Numbered from the stretch's first letter, positions 10,101 through 18,477 are shown. The stretch: 64,000 bases of DNA from Silvibacterium bohemicum (GCF_001006305.1 NZ_LBHJ01000001.1:186001-250000); one strand, 5' to 3'. Program-made: numbers and translations. The notes: generated from the letters alone by a model not told the origin.

Positions 10101-10617
10101 GAAGGGTCTGATGCGTCAGCGCTTCCGCTGGTCGTTCGGGACGCTGCAGGCGGTCTTCAAGCACAAGCAGGCCTTCCGGACCAATCCGGCGATGGGCCTG
10201 TTTGCGCTGCCGAACATCGTCATCTTCCAGATCCTGCTGCCGCTGGTTTCGCCCTTCATCGACCTGATGTTCGTTGCCGGCGTCATTCATTACTTCGTCG
10301 ACAAACACTTCCATCCGGAAGCGGCCAGCGCGGCCAGCTTCGAGAAGCTGCTGACCTACTTCCTGGCCTTCCTGATGATCGACTTCGTGACCTCGGCGAT
10401 CGCGTTTTCGCTGGAGCGGCGCCATCCTTCGAGCAAGGGCGATGTATGGCTGCTCTTCCACATCTGGCTGCAGAGGTTTACCTACCGGCAGGTCTTCTCG
10501 GTGGTTCTGTTCAAGACCATCAAGCGGGCGATCGACGGGCGTCCCTTCAATTGGGACAAGATTGAGCGCACCGCCAAAATGTCGCGGCAGACGGAAGAGA
10601 TTACGGCGGGCAGCTAA
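7114..10617 (+). CDS. Three-domain polysaccharide enzyme: GH18-like / NodB deacetylase / processive GT2 fusion
   Basis: 1167 aa. A single N-terminal membrane anchor (VISTVVLVIFFFSVI, about residues 25-42) precedes a GH18-like barrel with GIVLDFEQVP near residue 229; the D-x-E pair is kept but the first Asp of the usual DxxDxDxE motif is not. Next is a NodB domain: LSFDDGPDP (about 512), EIGNHTFTHPD (about 565), YFRPPY (about 606) and ILMHDGGGDR (about 673), i.e. all metal and catalytic residues. The C-terminal half is a GT2 synthase with IPAYNEE (about 790), GIDADT (872), AEDADLT (965) and QRFRW (1002) plus membrane helices, the set of processive beta-glycan synthases. The domain content resembles PgaB plus PgaC of poly-N-acetylglucosamine export merged in one chain; the exact product is inferred. 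Confidence 0.92.
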   Translation: MKQVFYDPQLKRWKRLRRVLDVTGVISTVVLVIFFFSVIKQQALPDLLLPTQKRNYKALKEQRVGDQLKKSVARPTRRKTRRPASQILLNSDEGVRAAFYTNSDADYSSLKAHLHQIDMLFPDWLHVLAPDGNLIGSTPVFPVSLYRIVDQNNVVHGVDPENKIRRLLTVTKDDMEVFPMLNDYNPLNSTWDGDVIGKMLESRSARENLHLQLDKFLYENPGYHGIVLDFEQVPDEDEKLYVDWVGEVYNDLRAKNLRLYIAAQVSMSDHVLKGFAKNTDGVILMNYDQHETESEPGPIAAQDWFEGNLSRALKVIPKEKLICGIGNYAYDWSVPLPEKGKKPSTKVIDSEDLSVQEAWQRASDSDADVRLEGDELNAHFAYDDEDAHVRHQVWFLDGVTALNEIRASRQMGIRTFALWRLGMEDGSIWSVWDHPSAKDAPQQLTKVPPGINVDTEGEGDILRIASRPKPGARTVNMDSDNFTVTDEHMTALPKSYVTQQYGYKPKEVALSFDDGPDPVWTPKILDILKKYDIKATFMVIGEQAVDNTGLLKRYIREGHEIGNHTFTHPDISEISDGQLRLELNFTERLFASKLGIQPLYFRPPYSIDQEPETNDQAAPADRIQQMGYTIIGNKIDTDDWNEHPRKSPQEITNNVLAYLNTMDVPWKRGSIILMHDGGGDRSATVSALPLLITTLRAQGYKFVNVSDLMGKTTAEVMPPISPKMRWQARVDAVAFFFYGFFRHFVVDVFFIGDVLMSARLILVGILALIDRIRRRRIPPGVFEPRIAVLIPAYNEETVIVRTIRSVLNSDYRNIRVIVIDDGSKDSTFEVAREAYQSEIAAGKLTVLTKPNAGKAEALNFAVRQLDEEFYVGIDADTVIAPDAISKLVCHFADPKVGAVAGNAKVGNRVNLWTRWQALEYITSQNFERRALDLFNIVTVVPGAIGAWRTAPVLRGGCYPINTVAEDADLTMNLLEQGYKVIYEDSALAFTEAPINAKGLMRQRFRWSFGTLQAVFKHKQAFRTNPAMGLFALPNIVIFQILLPLVSPFIDLMFVAGVIHYFVDKHFHPEAASAASFEKLLTYFLAFLMIDFVTSAIAFSLERRHPSSKGDVWLLFHIWLQRFTYRQVFSVVLFKTIKRAIDGRPFNWDKIERTAKMSRQTEEITAGS

Positions 10618-10667
10618 GTCTGGATTTGGGCTTTCGGGGCGATTTTGCCCGAATTTCGATGTGGCGT

Positions 10668-10690
10668 GGTGGTGTTTTGATATCACCACC
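10668..10690 (+). terminator. Hairpin after the GH18/NodB/GT2 gene
   Basis: GGTGGTG and CACCACC form a perfect 7-bp stem with a 9-nt loop, 50 bp past the stop codon. There is no following T-run, so it is at best a weak or Rho-assisted terminator. Confidence 0.35.
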
Positions 10691-10870
10691 GAATCACCAA
10701 TGAGTTATTGAGCCGTGTGCCGATAGATGCTACGGTCATACTTGTCTCCCTTTACTCAGATAAGCAGAGTTTCCATCGAAGGGGCTTGTATGCACGTCCG
10801 GCGGTGTTTTCGCCGGGTTCGAAGGCATCATTTTCCCGGTTGTTGACTTTCATCTTCATGGAAGCCATCG

Positions 10871-11764
10871 ATGGCATCTTTACGCGCGGTATTCGCGTTG
10901 ATTTTTCTGGCCGCTTTTGCGGCTTACAGCCAGGCCCAGAGCGTTTCCTCTGCAGCGATGCTGGCGGATAGCTCCCCTTCTCCCGTTTCATTTTCTTCGA
11001 GCCGCACTGGTGTGGACGCAATTGCAGGCGTGCCGGCCAGTGGAAGTTCGGGCAGCGCCGGCGGCATTACGCGTGGACAGCCGGCGCCCTCCAGCACCGG
11101 CATGGGAGCGTTCTCCCGGATTGCCATTGGGGAGTACAGCAGCCCTCTGGGGATTGGCGTAGGAGTTGCCGCGCCTGTCACTCGCTCGACCAATCTTCGC
11201 CTGGGCTGGAACTTCTTCAACTACAGCCTGACGGGTACGGACGACGGGGCCAACTATGCGGGGCATCTGCACTTCCGCTCACTGCAAGCCAGCGCCGATT
11301 GGTTTCCCTTCCACGGCAGCTTTCATGTGAGCCCCGGGCTGCTGTTCAACAATCAGAATCGCGTGACGGCGCAGGGCGGGATTGCGGGCGGCACGTCCTT
11401 CACGCTGAATGACGTGAACTACTACAGCGATAACGCCGATCCGGTCTTCGGTTCGGGCTCCGTCCACTTCAAGAGCGTGGCTCCCATGTTCACCGCCGGC
11501 TGGGGCAACTGGGTTTCGCGCCGCGAGCACAAGCATCTGACGTTCCCCTTCGAAGCAGGTTTCGCCTACACCGGCGAGGCAACGGTGAAATTGAATCTGC
11601 AGGGAAGCGTCTGCAACGATCCGGGCAACTTGTACTGCGGTCAGATTGCAACCGATCCCTCGGTGCAGGCCAATATCAACGGGCAGATCGCGAAGCTGCA
11701 AAAAGATCTGCAATGGATTCGTTTCTATCCAATTATTTCCGGCGGGGTCGTCTACAAGTTTTAA
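10871..11764 (+). CDS. Outer-membrane beta-barrel protein of unknown function
   Basis: 297 aa. Clear signal peptide (AVFALIFLAAFAAYSQAQ, residues 6-23). A Ser/Gly/Pro-rich linker follows to about residue 75. The rest alternates aromatic and small residues in barrel-like strands (RIAIGEYSSPLGIGVGVAAP, NLRLGWNFFNYSL, LQASADWFPF, FHVSPGLLF) and ends ...GGVVYKF with a terminal Phe, the classical BamA recognition feature. Two Cys in NDPGNLYCGQI and SVCNDP could form a disulfide. No family assignment is possible by eye. A 250-bp gap separates it from the polysaccharide synthase, so it is probably an independent unit. Confidence 0.7.
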   Translation: MASLRAVFALIFLAAFAAYSQAQSVSSAAMLADSSPSPVSFSSSRTGVDAIAGVPASGSSGSAGGITRGQPAPSSTGMGAFSRIAIGEYSSPLGIGVGVAAPVTRSTNLRLGWNFFNYSLTGTDDGANYAGHLHFRSLQASADWFPFHGSFHVSPGLLFNNQNRVTAQGGIAGGTSFTLNDVNYYSDNADPVFGSGSVHFKSVAPMFTAGWGNWVSRREHKHLTFPFEAGFAYTGEATVKLNLQGSVCNDPGNLYCGQIATDPSVQANINGQIAKLQKDLQWIRFYPIISGGVVYKF

Positions 11765-11922
11765 AATCCGGTTGGAGGAAACTGCGCTTTCCTTCGACCC
11801 ATGCACAAGCCTATTGCTGGAAAGCACTTCCGCGGCGACGCACGGCTCGGCTGCTAGGGGCCGGCGATTTTGATCGCCTGCGAAAATGCCGAGCTGCGGA
11901 ATCTCGGCTAAACTAGCCAGTT

Positions 11923-13521
11923 ATGGCTACCCTACAATCTCCCACCGTGATCCATCCGCGCGCGCCGAAAGGCGAGTTCAAGAACGAGCCGTTTGTCGAC
12001 TTCAGCAAGCATGAAAATGCGCACGCGATGAAAGAGGCTCTCACGCGTGTGGGCGATCGGCTCGGTCACGAGTACGAGCTGATCATTGGAGGGGAGCGGC
12101 TGCGCACCTCGGGCAAGATCGAGTCGCGCAACCCGGCGAAGCCGGCACAGATTGTCGGCATCCATCAGAAGGCTGGCGCGGAGCATGCCGAGAAGGCGAT
12201 GCAGGCGGCATTGCTTGCCTTTGAGAGCTGGAAATATTCCTCGGTCGAAGATAGAAGCTCGCTGCTGCTGCAGACCGCCGATCTCATCCGCACGCGCAAG
12301 TTTGATTTTTGCGCGTGGCTGACCTACGAGGTCGGCAAGAATTGGGCCGAGGCCGACGCGGATGTTGCCGAGACCATCGATTTCCTCGAGTTCTATGCGC
12401 GTGAGGCGTTGCGCCTGGCTCAGGCAACCACGCCGATTGCATATCCCGGCGAGCGAAACGAGCTGAAGTATATTCCGCTCGGTGTGGGCGCAGTTATTCC
12501 GCCGTGGAATTTTCCCTTCGCCATCATGGCGGGGATGACGGCAGCGGCGATTGTCACCGGCAACACGGTCATCCTGAAGCCATCGAGCGACTCACCGACC
12601 ATCGCTGCGCGCTTCATCGAGGTTCTCGAAGAAGCCGGTATGCCGGGCGGTGTGGTGAACTTCTGCCCAGGCTCGGGGGCGACCTTCGGCAACGCCATCG
12701 TTGAACATCCCAAGACGCGTTTCATTGCTTTCACCGGATCGAAAGAGGTGGGACTCGATATTCACGAGCGCGCGGCCAAAGCGCAGCCCGGCCAGATATG
12801 GATCAAGCGCACCATCCTGGAGATGGGCGGCAAGGATTCGATCATCGTGAGCAACGATGCGGATCTCGACGCAGCCGTTGAGGGTGTAGTCGCATCCGCC
12901 TTCGGCTTCAGCGGTCAGAAGTGCTCCGCCTGCTCGCGCGCGATCATCGAAGACCCGCTCTACGATGTGTTCGTCGAGCGCATTCGCGAGCGTGTTGCCG
13001 AGCTCAAAGTTGGCGATCCGACGAAGAATCTGAACATGGGGCCGGTTGTGAACGCGGCCGCGATGAAGACCATTCAGGAATACATTGCAATCGGGAAGCA
13101 GGAAGGCCGGCTGGTTGCGGGCGGCAATGCTGTAGAAACGCCCGAAGGCGGATACTATCTCGAACCTACGGTGATAGCCGATGTTATGCCCGGCGCGCGT
13201 ATCTCCCAGGAGGAGATCTTTGGGCCGGTGTTAGCGCTGATCAAAGCGCGCGACTATGACGATGCGCTGGCGATTGCGAACAACACGGAGTTTGGATTGA
13301 CGGGCGCGCTGTATTCGTCGGACGGGCAGAAGTTAGATCGCGCGCGGCGCGAGTATCACGTCGGTAATCTGTACTTCAATCGCAAATGCACTGGAGCCAT
13401 GGTAGGCGCGCATCCGTTTGGCGGCTTCAACATGTCGGGAACCGATTCCAAGGCGGGTGGTCCGGATTACCTCTACTTATTCACTCAGGCTAAGTCCATT
13501 GCGGAGAAGTTAGGTAAGTAG
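11923..13521 (+). CDS. pruA: L-glutamate gamma-semialdehyde (1-pyrroline-5-carboxylate) dehydrogenase
   Basis: 532-aa aldehyde dehydrogenase of the RocA/PruA stand-alone type, oxidising glutamate-5-semialdehyde to glutamate with NAD in proline and arginine breakdown. Visible: the substrate/NAD segment PPWNFPFAIMAG, FTGSKEVGLDIHERAAK (about 270-286), the general-base Glu in LEMGGKDS (about 302), the catalytic Cys in GQKCSACSR (about 334) and the C-terminal GAMVGAHPFGGFNMSGTDSK typical of this subgroup. No proline dehydrogenase gene lies next to it. Start chosen at the ATG reading MATLQSP; the length fits the family. Confidence 0.92.
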   Translation: MATLQSPTVIHPRAPKGEFKNEPFVDFSKHENAHAMKEALTRVGDRLGHEYELIIGGERLRTSGKIESRNPAKPAQIVGIHQKAGAEHAEKAMQAALLAFESWKYSSVEDRSSLLLQTADLIRTRKFDFCAWLTYEVGKNWAEADADVAETIDFLEFYAREALRLAQATTPIAYPGERNELKYIPLGVGAVIPPWNFPFAIMAGMTAAAIVTGNTVILKPSSDSPTIAARFIEVLEEAGMPGGVVNFCPGSGATFGNAIVEHPKTRFIAFTGSKEVGLDIHERAAKAQPGQIWIKRTILEMGGKDSIIVSNDADLDAAVEGVVASAFGFSGQKCSACSRAIIEDPLYDVFVERIRERVAELKVGDPTKNLNMGPVVNAAAMKTIQEYIAIGKQEGRLVAGGNAVETPEGGYYLEPTVIADVMPGARISQEEIFGPVLALIKARDYDDALAIANNTEFGLTGALYSSDGQKLDRARREYHVGNLYFNRKCTGAMVGAHPFGGFNMSGTDSKAGGPDYLYLFTQAKSIAEKLGK

Positions 13522-13603
13522 CGACCTTCCAGATAGAAACTATTTACCCGTGGAGCGCTACATATAAAGATAGTTACGTCCCTTCTTGGGGGCTCTAATA
13601 AGG

Positions 13604-13632
13604 TTGACACCGCAGCTGTCCTTCCTCACAAT
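13604..13632 (+). promoter_or_regulatory. Sigma-70-like promoter of the receiver-only gene
   Basis: TTGACA, a 17-bp spacer, then CACAAT, ending 24 bp upstream of the GTG start of the single-domain receiver gene. The -35 is consensus and the -10 is weak. Confidence 0.5.
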
Positions 13633-13656
13633 AGGCGAGACCTGGGAGGCCCACCT

Positions 13657-14037
13657 GTGGCGAAAATCTTGTGCGTGGACGATGATCCAATCGCCATTTT
13701 GATAAGAAGGGAAACGCTGGAGGTCGCAGGCTATCTTGCGACCTCTTGCTCGTCGGTGGACGAAGCGCTCCGCGAACTTGAGCGAGAGAGTTACGACGCC
13801 GTTGTCACCGACTGGAGATTCTCAGAAGAATCGGGCCGGGCGATCGTTCATACAGCGAAGTCTAAGTGGAGTATTCCCGTCGTCGTAGTTACGGGGTATG
13901 TGGGGGAGGCTTTTCAGGCAGCCGAGCCTTTGGCAGATATCTATCTCGAGAAACCCATCGACTCTCGCGAGTTAATCCAGATACTGAAGATACTGCTGGA
14001 AGTGAGGACCGACAGGGTCCGCAGCTCACGTCCTTAG
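13657..14037 (+). CDS. Single-domain response regulator (receiver only)
   Basis: 126 aa. A complete CheY-like receiver: acidic pocket in ILCVDDDPIAI (residues 8-10), phospho-acceptor Asp in YDAVVTDWRF (about residue 53), Thr in PVVVVTGYVG and Lys in IYLEKPID. No output domain follows. GTG start with GGGAGG seven bases upstream. Single-domain receivers work as CheY-type effectors or phospho-relay intermediates; the nearby hybrid genes and kinase (13-18 kb) are candidate partners. Confidence 0.85.
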   Translation: MAKILCVDDDPIAILIRRETLEVAGYLATSCSSVDEALRELERESYDAVVTDWRFSEESGRAIVHTAKSKWSIPVVVVTGYVGEAFQAAEPLADIYLEKPIDSRELIQILKILLEVRTDRVRSSRP

Positions 14038-14176
14038 ATCAGGAAATCAAGATAGATCACGAAATCACAATCGACATCCAACATCCCGGAACTTGCACGC
14101 CGGCTCTCAGCTTCCGCCAATATTCCTTTGGTGGATCCTGCATACTTGACGGGCCGGCATTCAGTTTTTTCAAACT

Positions 14177-14833
14177 TCAGTTGGCTTGCAGCATCACATC
14201 GCTCGCCGCCGCTGCCGCCTCGGCAAGAATGCGGTGGTGAATGGTGAAGAGCGCCAATTCGAGCCGGTCCGAAACACCTGTCTTGTCGTAAATGCTGCGC
14301 AGGTAATTCTTGATGACCTGCTCGGTCGTCGTCAGCCGCATCGCGATTTCCTTGTTCTTGCAGCCCTGGACGATCAGCGCAACGATCTTCATTTCCTTGG
14401 GCGTTAAACGATCGCGGACGCGAGTGCCCACCAAGTCCTCTTCAAGAGGGCCGACTCCGGTGCTGGCTCCCTGTACGCCGCGTTCGCCCCGGTTGACCCG
14501 GCGCGCGCAATCGATCAGGCCTGGCCCGGTGACGCAGCGATGCACGGCTCCGTGTACCCCGGCGGAGATGAAAGGCTGGGTCGATTCGTTGTTTTCGACG
14601 ATCACGATGCAACGGCTTCCCTGAACCTGAATCCGTTCCATGAAGTTCTGAAGGTCGAGTTTGAGGGTAGAAGCGAAGATAAACGTCGCTCCGCGGAAAG
14701 TTTCCAGCGTCTGGTAGAGCCGGTCCGCGTCGCCGCACTGCGCTATGACGCGGAAGTCGTCTTCCATGGCCAGAATCTTGGCTGTTCCTGCACGAAAGAT
14801 TGCCTGGTTGTCGGCAAGGATCATCTTGTTCAT
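14177..14833 (-). CDS. LuxR/NarL-type regulator with degenerate receiver domain
   Basis: 218 aa. The N-terminal half has the NarL receiver shape (ILADNQAIFRAGTAKIL), but the second acidic pocket residue is Asn9, the phospho-acceptor site reads FIFASTLK with Ser at about residue 55, and the conserved Lys region reads VHRCVTG with Thr. Phosphorylation is therefore unlikely. The C-terminal half is an intact LuxR helix-turn-helix: RLTPKEMKIVALIVQGCKNK and then EIAMRLTTTEQVIKNYLRSI. It probably acts as a phosphorylation-independent transcription factor. Transcribed divergently from the receiver/oxidoreductase gene. Confidence 0.85.
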   Translation of the reverse strand: MNKMILADNQAIFRAGTAKILAMEDDFRVIAQCGDADRLYQTLETFRGATFIFASTLKLDLQNFMERIQVQGSRCIVIVENNESTQPFISAGVHGAVHRCVTGPGLIDCARRVNRGERGVQGASTGVGPLEEDLVGTRVRDRLTPKEMKIVALIVQGCKNKEIAMRLTTTEQVIKNYLRSIYDKTGVSDRLELALFTIHHRILAEAAAAASDVMLQAN

Positions 14834-15197
14834 TGCGTTCTCATCCGTATTGAGAGTTTTGTTGCCGAGACCCGCCGAAACCGCACAGATCTCCCTATGA
14901 TCGATTGCCGGTCAGCACACACTGGTATGCTTAGAAGGCTTTATCGACCCGCAGATGCTCGAGGACTCCGTGTCTCTCGATCGGACACTAGAGTAATGCC
15001 TCGCAACTCCAGCAATAGCTGGGGCTGGCACGCATAGGGAAAGCTGAAAATCAAGTTGGCTTTGTTAGGTTAAGGTTACTTTAGAAACCTTAACCTGCAT
15101 AGGAAAAATCGGCACATTTGCAATCTTTTTTAATCCAGCGGGGCTACATCATTCCCGTTTTGGGTCATTCCTCGTAGGGAATACACTGGAGCAAGCC
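14834..15197. other. Intergenic region between divergent regulators
   Basis: 364 bp without a supportable gene. It separates the LuxR-type gene (leftward) from the receiver/oxidoreductase gene (rightward). It holds a perfect 10-bp palindrome (annotated separately). The right part is AT-richer than its surroundings, as expected of a promoter region. Confidence 0.6.
15067..15096. promoter_or_regulatory. Perfect inverted repeat AGGTTAAGGT / ACCTTAACCT
   Basis: Two 10-bp arms separated by 10 bp, about 100 bp upstream of the receiver/oxidoreductase start. The two-turn arm spacing suits a dimeric DNA-binding protein. The divergent LuxR-type regulator is the nearest candidate ligand. It could instead form an RNA hairpin if transcribed. 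Confidence 0.45.
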
Positions 15198-16850
15198 ATG
15201 GGAAAGCCAGTAATTTTAGCTGTTGACGACGATGTCAGCGTACTTGAAGCCGTCATTCAGGATCTGCGGCGGAAATACGGGGCGACTTACCGCATTATGA
15301 GAGCAGCCTCGGGGCAGGCCGCTCTGGATACCTGTTCGCAGCTGCAGCAACGCGGGGACGCGGTAGCGCTGTTCCTCTCCGATCAAAGAATGCCGGGAAT
15401 GTCGGGGGTCGACTTCCTGGAAAAGGCGCAAACCCTCTATCCGGCTGCAAAGCGCGCATTATTAACGGCTTATGCCGATACCGAGGCGGCGATCAAGGCC
15501 ATCAATACGGCCAAGATCCACTACTACCTCACCAAGCCGTGGGATCCGCCCGAGGAACAGCTCTATCCGGTCCTCGACGATCTGCTCGAAGGCTGGAATG
15601 AACAATATAAGCCTCCTTTTGAAGGCTTACGGGTGATCGGGCCGCGCTGGTCGCTCCAGGATTACCAGGTTCGCGACTTCCTCTCCCGCAATCAGGTGCC
15701 GTATGTCTGGCTCGATCCAGAACGGGATTCCGAGGCGGTGGACCTGATGCAGCGCTTCAAGCTGGACGACTCGAAGCTCCCCGCCCTGCTGTTTTCCGAT
15801 GGCAGCTCGCTGGTTCAGCCCTCGCAGACGGAGCTTGCCGAGCGAGTGGGTCTCAGCACCCATGCGGCTAAGGATTTCTATGACTTAGTGGTGGTCGGAG
15901 CCGGTCCTGCCGGTCTGGCCGCAGCCGTTTATGGGGCTTCTGAGGGGCTGCGAACACTGGTGGTCGAGCCCGAAGCGCCCGGCGGGCAGGCCGGATCGAG
16001 CTCGCGCATTGAGAACTACCTGGGATTTCCCTCCGGACTCAGCGGCGCCGACCTGGCCCGGCGAGCTTACGTGCAGGCCTCCCGCTTTGGCGCGGAGTTC
16101 TTGACCCAGCGGGTAGGCATGATCCGCGCCGATAACCAATATCGTCTGGCCTGCCTTTCGGATGGCAGGGAAGTCTCGAGCCATGTCTGCCTGATCTCGA
16201 CCGGAGTCAATTACCGCCGCCTGGATGCTCCGGGCATCGACCGGCTGACCGGCCTGGGCGTTTACTATGGGGCGGCGCTGGTCGAGGCTCGATCCTGCAA
16301 GGATGAAGAGGTTTTTATCGTTGGCGGGGCAAATTCGGCCGGTCAGGCGGCCATGCACTTCTCCAAATACGCCGGAAAGGTGACCATGCTTGTTCGGGGC
16401 GACTCCCTGGAAAACAGCATGTCGAAATATTTAATCAATCAGATCGCTGAAACATCCAATATCCGGGTTGAAGTGCATTCCCAGGTGCTTGAAGCGATCG
16501 GAGGGAGCCGTCTGGAGAGTTTGCGGATCGGCAATTCCGAGGGTGAATGCGTTCGTCCGGCGAGTGCGGTGTTCATCTTTATCGGAGCCGCGCCGTCGAC
16601 TGACTGGCTGCCCGCCAGTGTCATGCGCGATCCTAACGGCTTCGTGCTCTCGGGACCGGATTTACAGGTGGAGGGGAAATATCCCCGCATCTGGAAGGAA
16701 GAACGAGCGCCGTACCTGCTGGAGACCAGCATGCCTGGAGTTTTCGTGGCCGGTGATGTACGGCACGGATCGGTAAAGCGTGCCGCTTCGGCGGTCGGAG
16801 AAGGTTCGATCGCGGTGCAGTTTATGCACCAGTATTTGGCCCGTTTTTAA
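15198..16850 (+). CDS. Receiver / glutaredoxin-like / thioredoxin-reductase-like flavoprotein fusion lacking the CxxC
   Basis: 550 aa. Residues 5-125 are an intact receiver (AVDDDVSVLEA, Asp62 in LFLSDQRMPG, ALLTAYADT, YYLTKPWDPP). Residues 140-225 look like a glutaredoxin/thioredoxin fold (VPYVWLDPERDSEAV, LPALLFSDGSS) without active Cys. From about residue 228 comes a pyridine-nucleotide disulfide reductase fold: FAD site VVVGAGPAGLAAAVYGASEG, GGQAGSSSRIENYLGFP, NAD(P) site VFIVGGANSAGQAAMHF, and MPGVFVAGDVRHGSVKR. Where thioredoxin reductase has Y-C-A-T-C this protein reads YYGAAL, so both redox cysteines are missing. It is better called an NAD(P)H-using FAD oxidoreductase switched by phosphorylation. 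The adjacent cNMP-domain kinase is the likely partner. Confidence 0.88.
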   Translation: MGKPVILAVDDDVSVLEAVIQDLRRKYGATYRIMRAASGQAALDTCSQLQQRGDAVALFLSDQRMPGMSGVDFLEKAQTLYPAAKRALLTAYADTEAAIKAINTAKIHYYLTKPWDPPEEQLYPVLDDLLEGWNEQYKPPFEGLRVIGPRWSLQDYQVRDFLSRNQVPYVWLDPERDSEAVDLMQRFKLDDSKLPALLFSDGSSLVQPSQTELAERVGLSTHAAKDFYDLVVVGAGPAGLAAAVYGASEGLRTLVVEPEAPGGQAGSSSRIENYLGFPSGLSGADLARRAYVQASRFGAEFLTQRVGMIRADNQYRLACLSDGREVSSHVCLISTGVNYRRLDAPGIDRLTGLGVYYGAALVEARSCKDEEVFIVGGANSAGQAAMHFSKYAGKVTMLVRGDSLENSMSKYLINQIAETSNIRVEVHSQVLEAIGGSRLESLRIGNSEGECVRPASAVFIFIGAAPSTDWLPASVMRDPNGFVLSGPDLQVEGKYPRIWKEERAPYLLETSMPGVFVAGDVRHGSVKRAASAVGEGSIAVQFMHQYLARF

Positions 16851-17028
16851 GATCGGCTGGATTTTTTTCGACGGCAAGTTGTTATGGTGGTGGCGGAGAT
16901 TTTGAACTGGTTTTGCAGGATTTTGTGACTAGCTGGAAGGACCGGGATTCGGGCCTGCTGAAATGCAGGAGAAGATCTGACGTTATTGAGATCTCGGCGA
17001 CAGCTGCAGGGTGAAAAGAAAAAAGAAG

Positions 17029-18477
17029 ATGGAAGATAAGCAGACGAATCTGTCCACGACGACGGTCCCGGCGCGCGAGCTTTACGCCGAATTGAAGCAA
17101 ATTTCCATCTTTCAACAGGTGAAAGAACAGGACCTCGACTGTCTTGGAACGGTGGAGATCGCTACAGTACCGGCCGGCGAGATTCTGGTCGAGACCGGCG
17201 AAACCAATCTCTTTTACTGGGTTCTTCTCGATGGCGAACTCCGTATCGTCAAGTTCGAGGCCGACGGCGGGTCGAGTCTTCTCGGCGCCCTGAAAAAGGG
17301 AGATACCTTTGGCGAGGTGCCGCTGCTAACCGGCAGCCCGGCGGCGATCGTTCACGTCGAAGCCGTCGCGGATTCTCGCCTGGTTCGCGTCAATAGCTCC
17401 GGTTTCTGGAATCTGATGAGTTCCTGCCCCGTGGTTCGCGCCGGAGTGCTGGCGAATATGGGCCGCCGGCTGGAAGCGTATCAAGTCCTCACCCTGCATC
17501 GCGAAAAGCTGATTTCGCTGGGAACGCTAGCCGCGGGCCTGATGCACGAGTTGAACAATCCGGGCGCAGCTGCCCGCCGGGCTGCTTCGCAGCTTCGCGA
17601 AAACCTGACCCGCCTGCAGGAGATCAGCCTTCGCTTTTCCGAGTCGGAGCTGACCCCGGAGCAGAAGAAATGCCTGTCGCAGCTGCAGGCCGAGGCTTTG
17701 CGCTATCGCAAGCCGCAGGCGCTCAGCTCCATCGAGCAGGCGGATGCGGAAGACGAGCTGCTGCAATGGCTGGAAAGCGCAGGCGTCGAAAATGCCTGGA
17801 AGCTCGCTCCCACGCTGGTGCAGGTCGGCTGGCAGTGCGAAGACATCGAGTGCGCGCAGCATGCCTTTCCGCGCGAGATTCTCTCCGATGCCCTGAACTG
17901 GCTCGAATCCCTGATCTCCAGCATGCAGCTGGTTGGAACCATCGAGGAGAGCATCGCCCGCGTCACCGACCTGGTTGTAGCCGTCAAGAAGTATGCCTAC
18001 GACGACAAGAATCGGGCTCGCGAGATCGATCTGCACGACAGCATTCAGAGCACCATCACCATCCTGGCGCATAAGTTCCGTCACAAACAGCTGACCGTGG
18101 ACAAGTTCTTCGCGAGCAATATGCCTACGATCCAGACGACGGGCACGGGATTGAGCCAGGTGTGGACGAATATTCTGGACAATGCCATCGACGCATCGCC
18201 GGAGGGCGGCAAGGTCACCATTCGCACCTGGATGGAAGGCGACGAAGCCTGTGTCGGGATAGCCGATCAGGGATCGGGAGTTCCCGAGGAGTTCCGGGAG
18301 CATATCTTCGAGCCGTTTTTCACCACCAAGCCGGCCGGTGTCGGCACGGGCCTGGGGCTGGATATCGCTCATCGCATCGTCGTCGGCCAGTTTCATGGGA
18401 AGATCGCTTTCGACTCCCAGACGGGCAACACGGAGTTTATCGTCAGGCTTCCTGCCGCGACACCCGCTTCCAAATAA
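17029..18477 (+). CDS. Histidine kinase with N-terminal cyclic-nucleotide-binding domain
   Basis: About 482 aa, soluble. Residues 20-140 match a CRP/cNMP-binding jelly roll ([16 protein letters not shown] ... [27 protein letters not shown]). The kinase core has an H-box with intact His ([15 protein letters not shown], about residue 175), N-box [15 protein letters not shown]1 [11 protein letters not shown]-box [13 protein letters not shown] and G2 TGLGLDI. The region between is helical and charged. It lies downstream of the receiver/oxidoreductase fusion on the same strand. Similar kinase/flavoprotein pairs are known in soil bacteria, so phosphotransfer to that receiver is the natural inference. 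A GTG six codons upstream is an alternative start; neither has a convincing RBS. Confidence 0.88.
   Translation: MEDKQTNLSTTTVPARELYAELKQISIFQQVKEQDLDCLGTVEIATVPAGEILVETGETNLFYWVLLDGELRIVKFEADGGSSLLGALKKGDTFGEVPLLTGSPAAIVHVEAVADSRLVRVNSSGFWNLMSSCPVVRAGVLANMGRRLEAYQVLTLHREKLISLGTLAAGLMHELNNPGAAARRAASQLRENLTRLQEISLRFSESELTPEQKKCLSQLQAEALRYRKPQALSSIEQADAEDELLQWLESAGVENAWKLAPTLVQVGWQCEDIECAQHAFPREILSDALNWLESLISSMQLVGTIEESIARVTDLVVAVKKYAYDDKNRAREIDLHDSIQSTITILAHKFRHKQLTVDKFFASNMPTIQTTGTGLSQVWTNILDNAIDASPEGGKVTIRTWMEGDEACVGIADQGSGVPEEFREHIFEPFFTTKPAGVGTGLGLDIAHRIVVGQFHGKIAFDSQTGNTEFIVRLPAATPASK

Noticed and set aside
8587-10689. 700-codon open frame opposite the NodB/GT2 region
   Set aside because: His/Arg/Gln-rich shadow translation of a strongly conserved enzyme on the other strand.
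15020-15130. Sigma-54 promoter (GG-N10-GC) before the receiver/oxidoreductase gene
   Set aside because: TGGCAC and CGGCAC occur but no GC at the required -12 spacing.
15198-16850. Plain thioredoxin reductase (trxB)
   Set aside because: Both redox cysteines are missing and a receiver domain is fused to the N-terminus.
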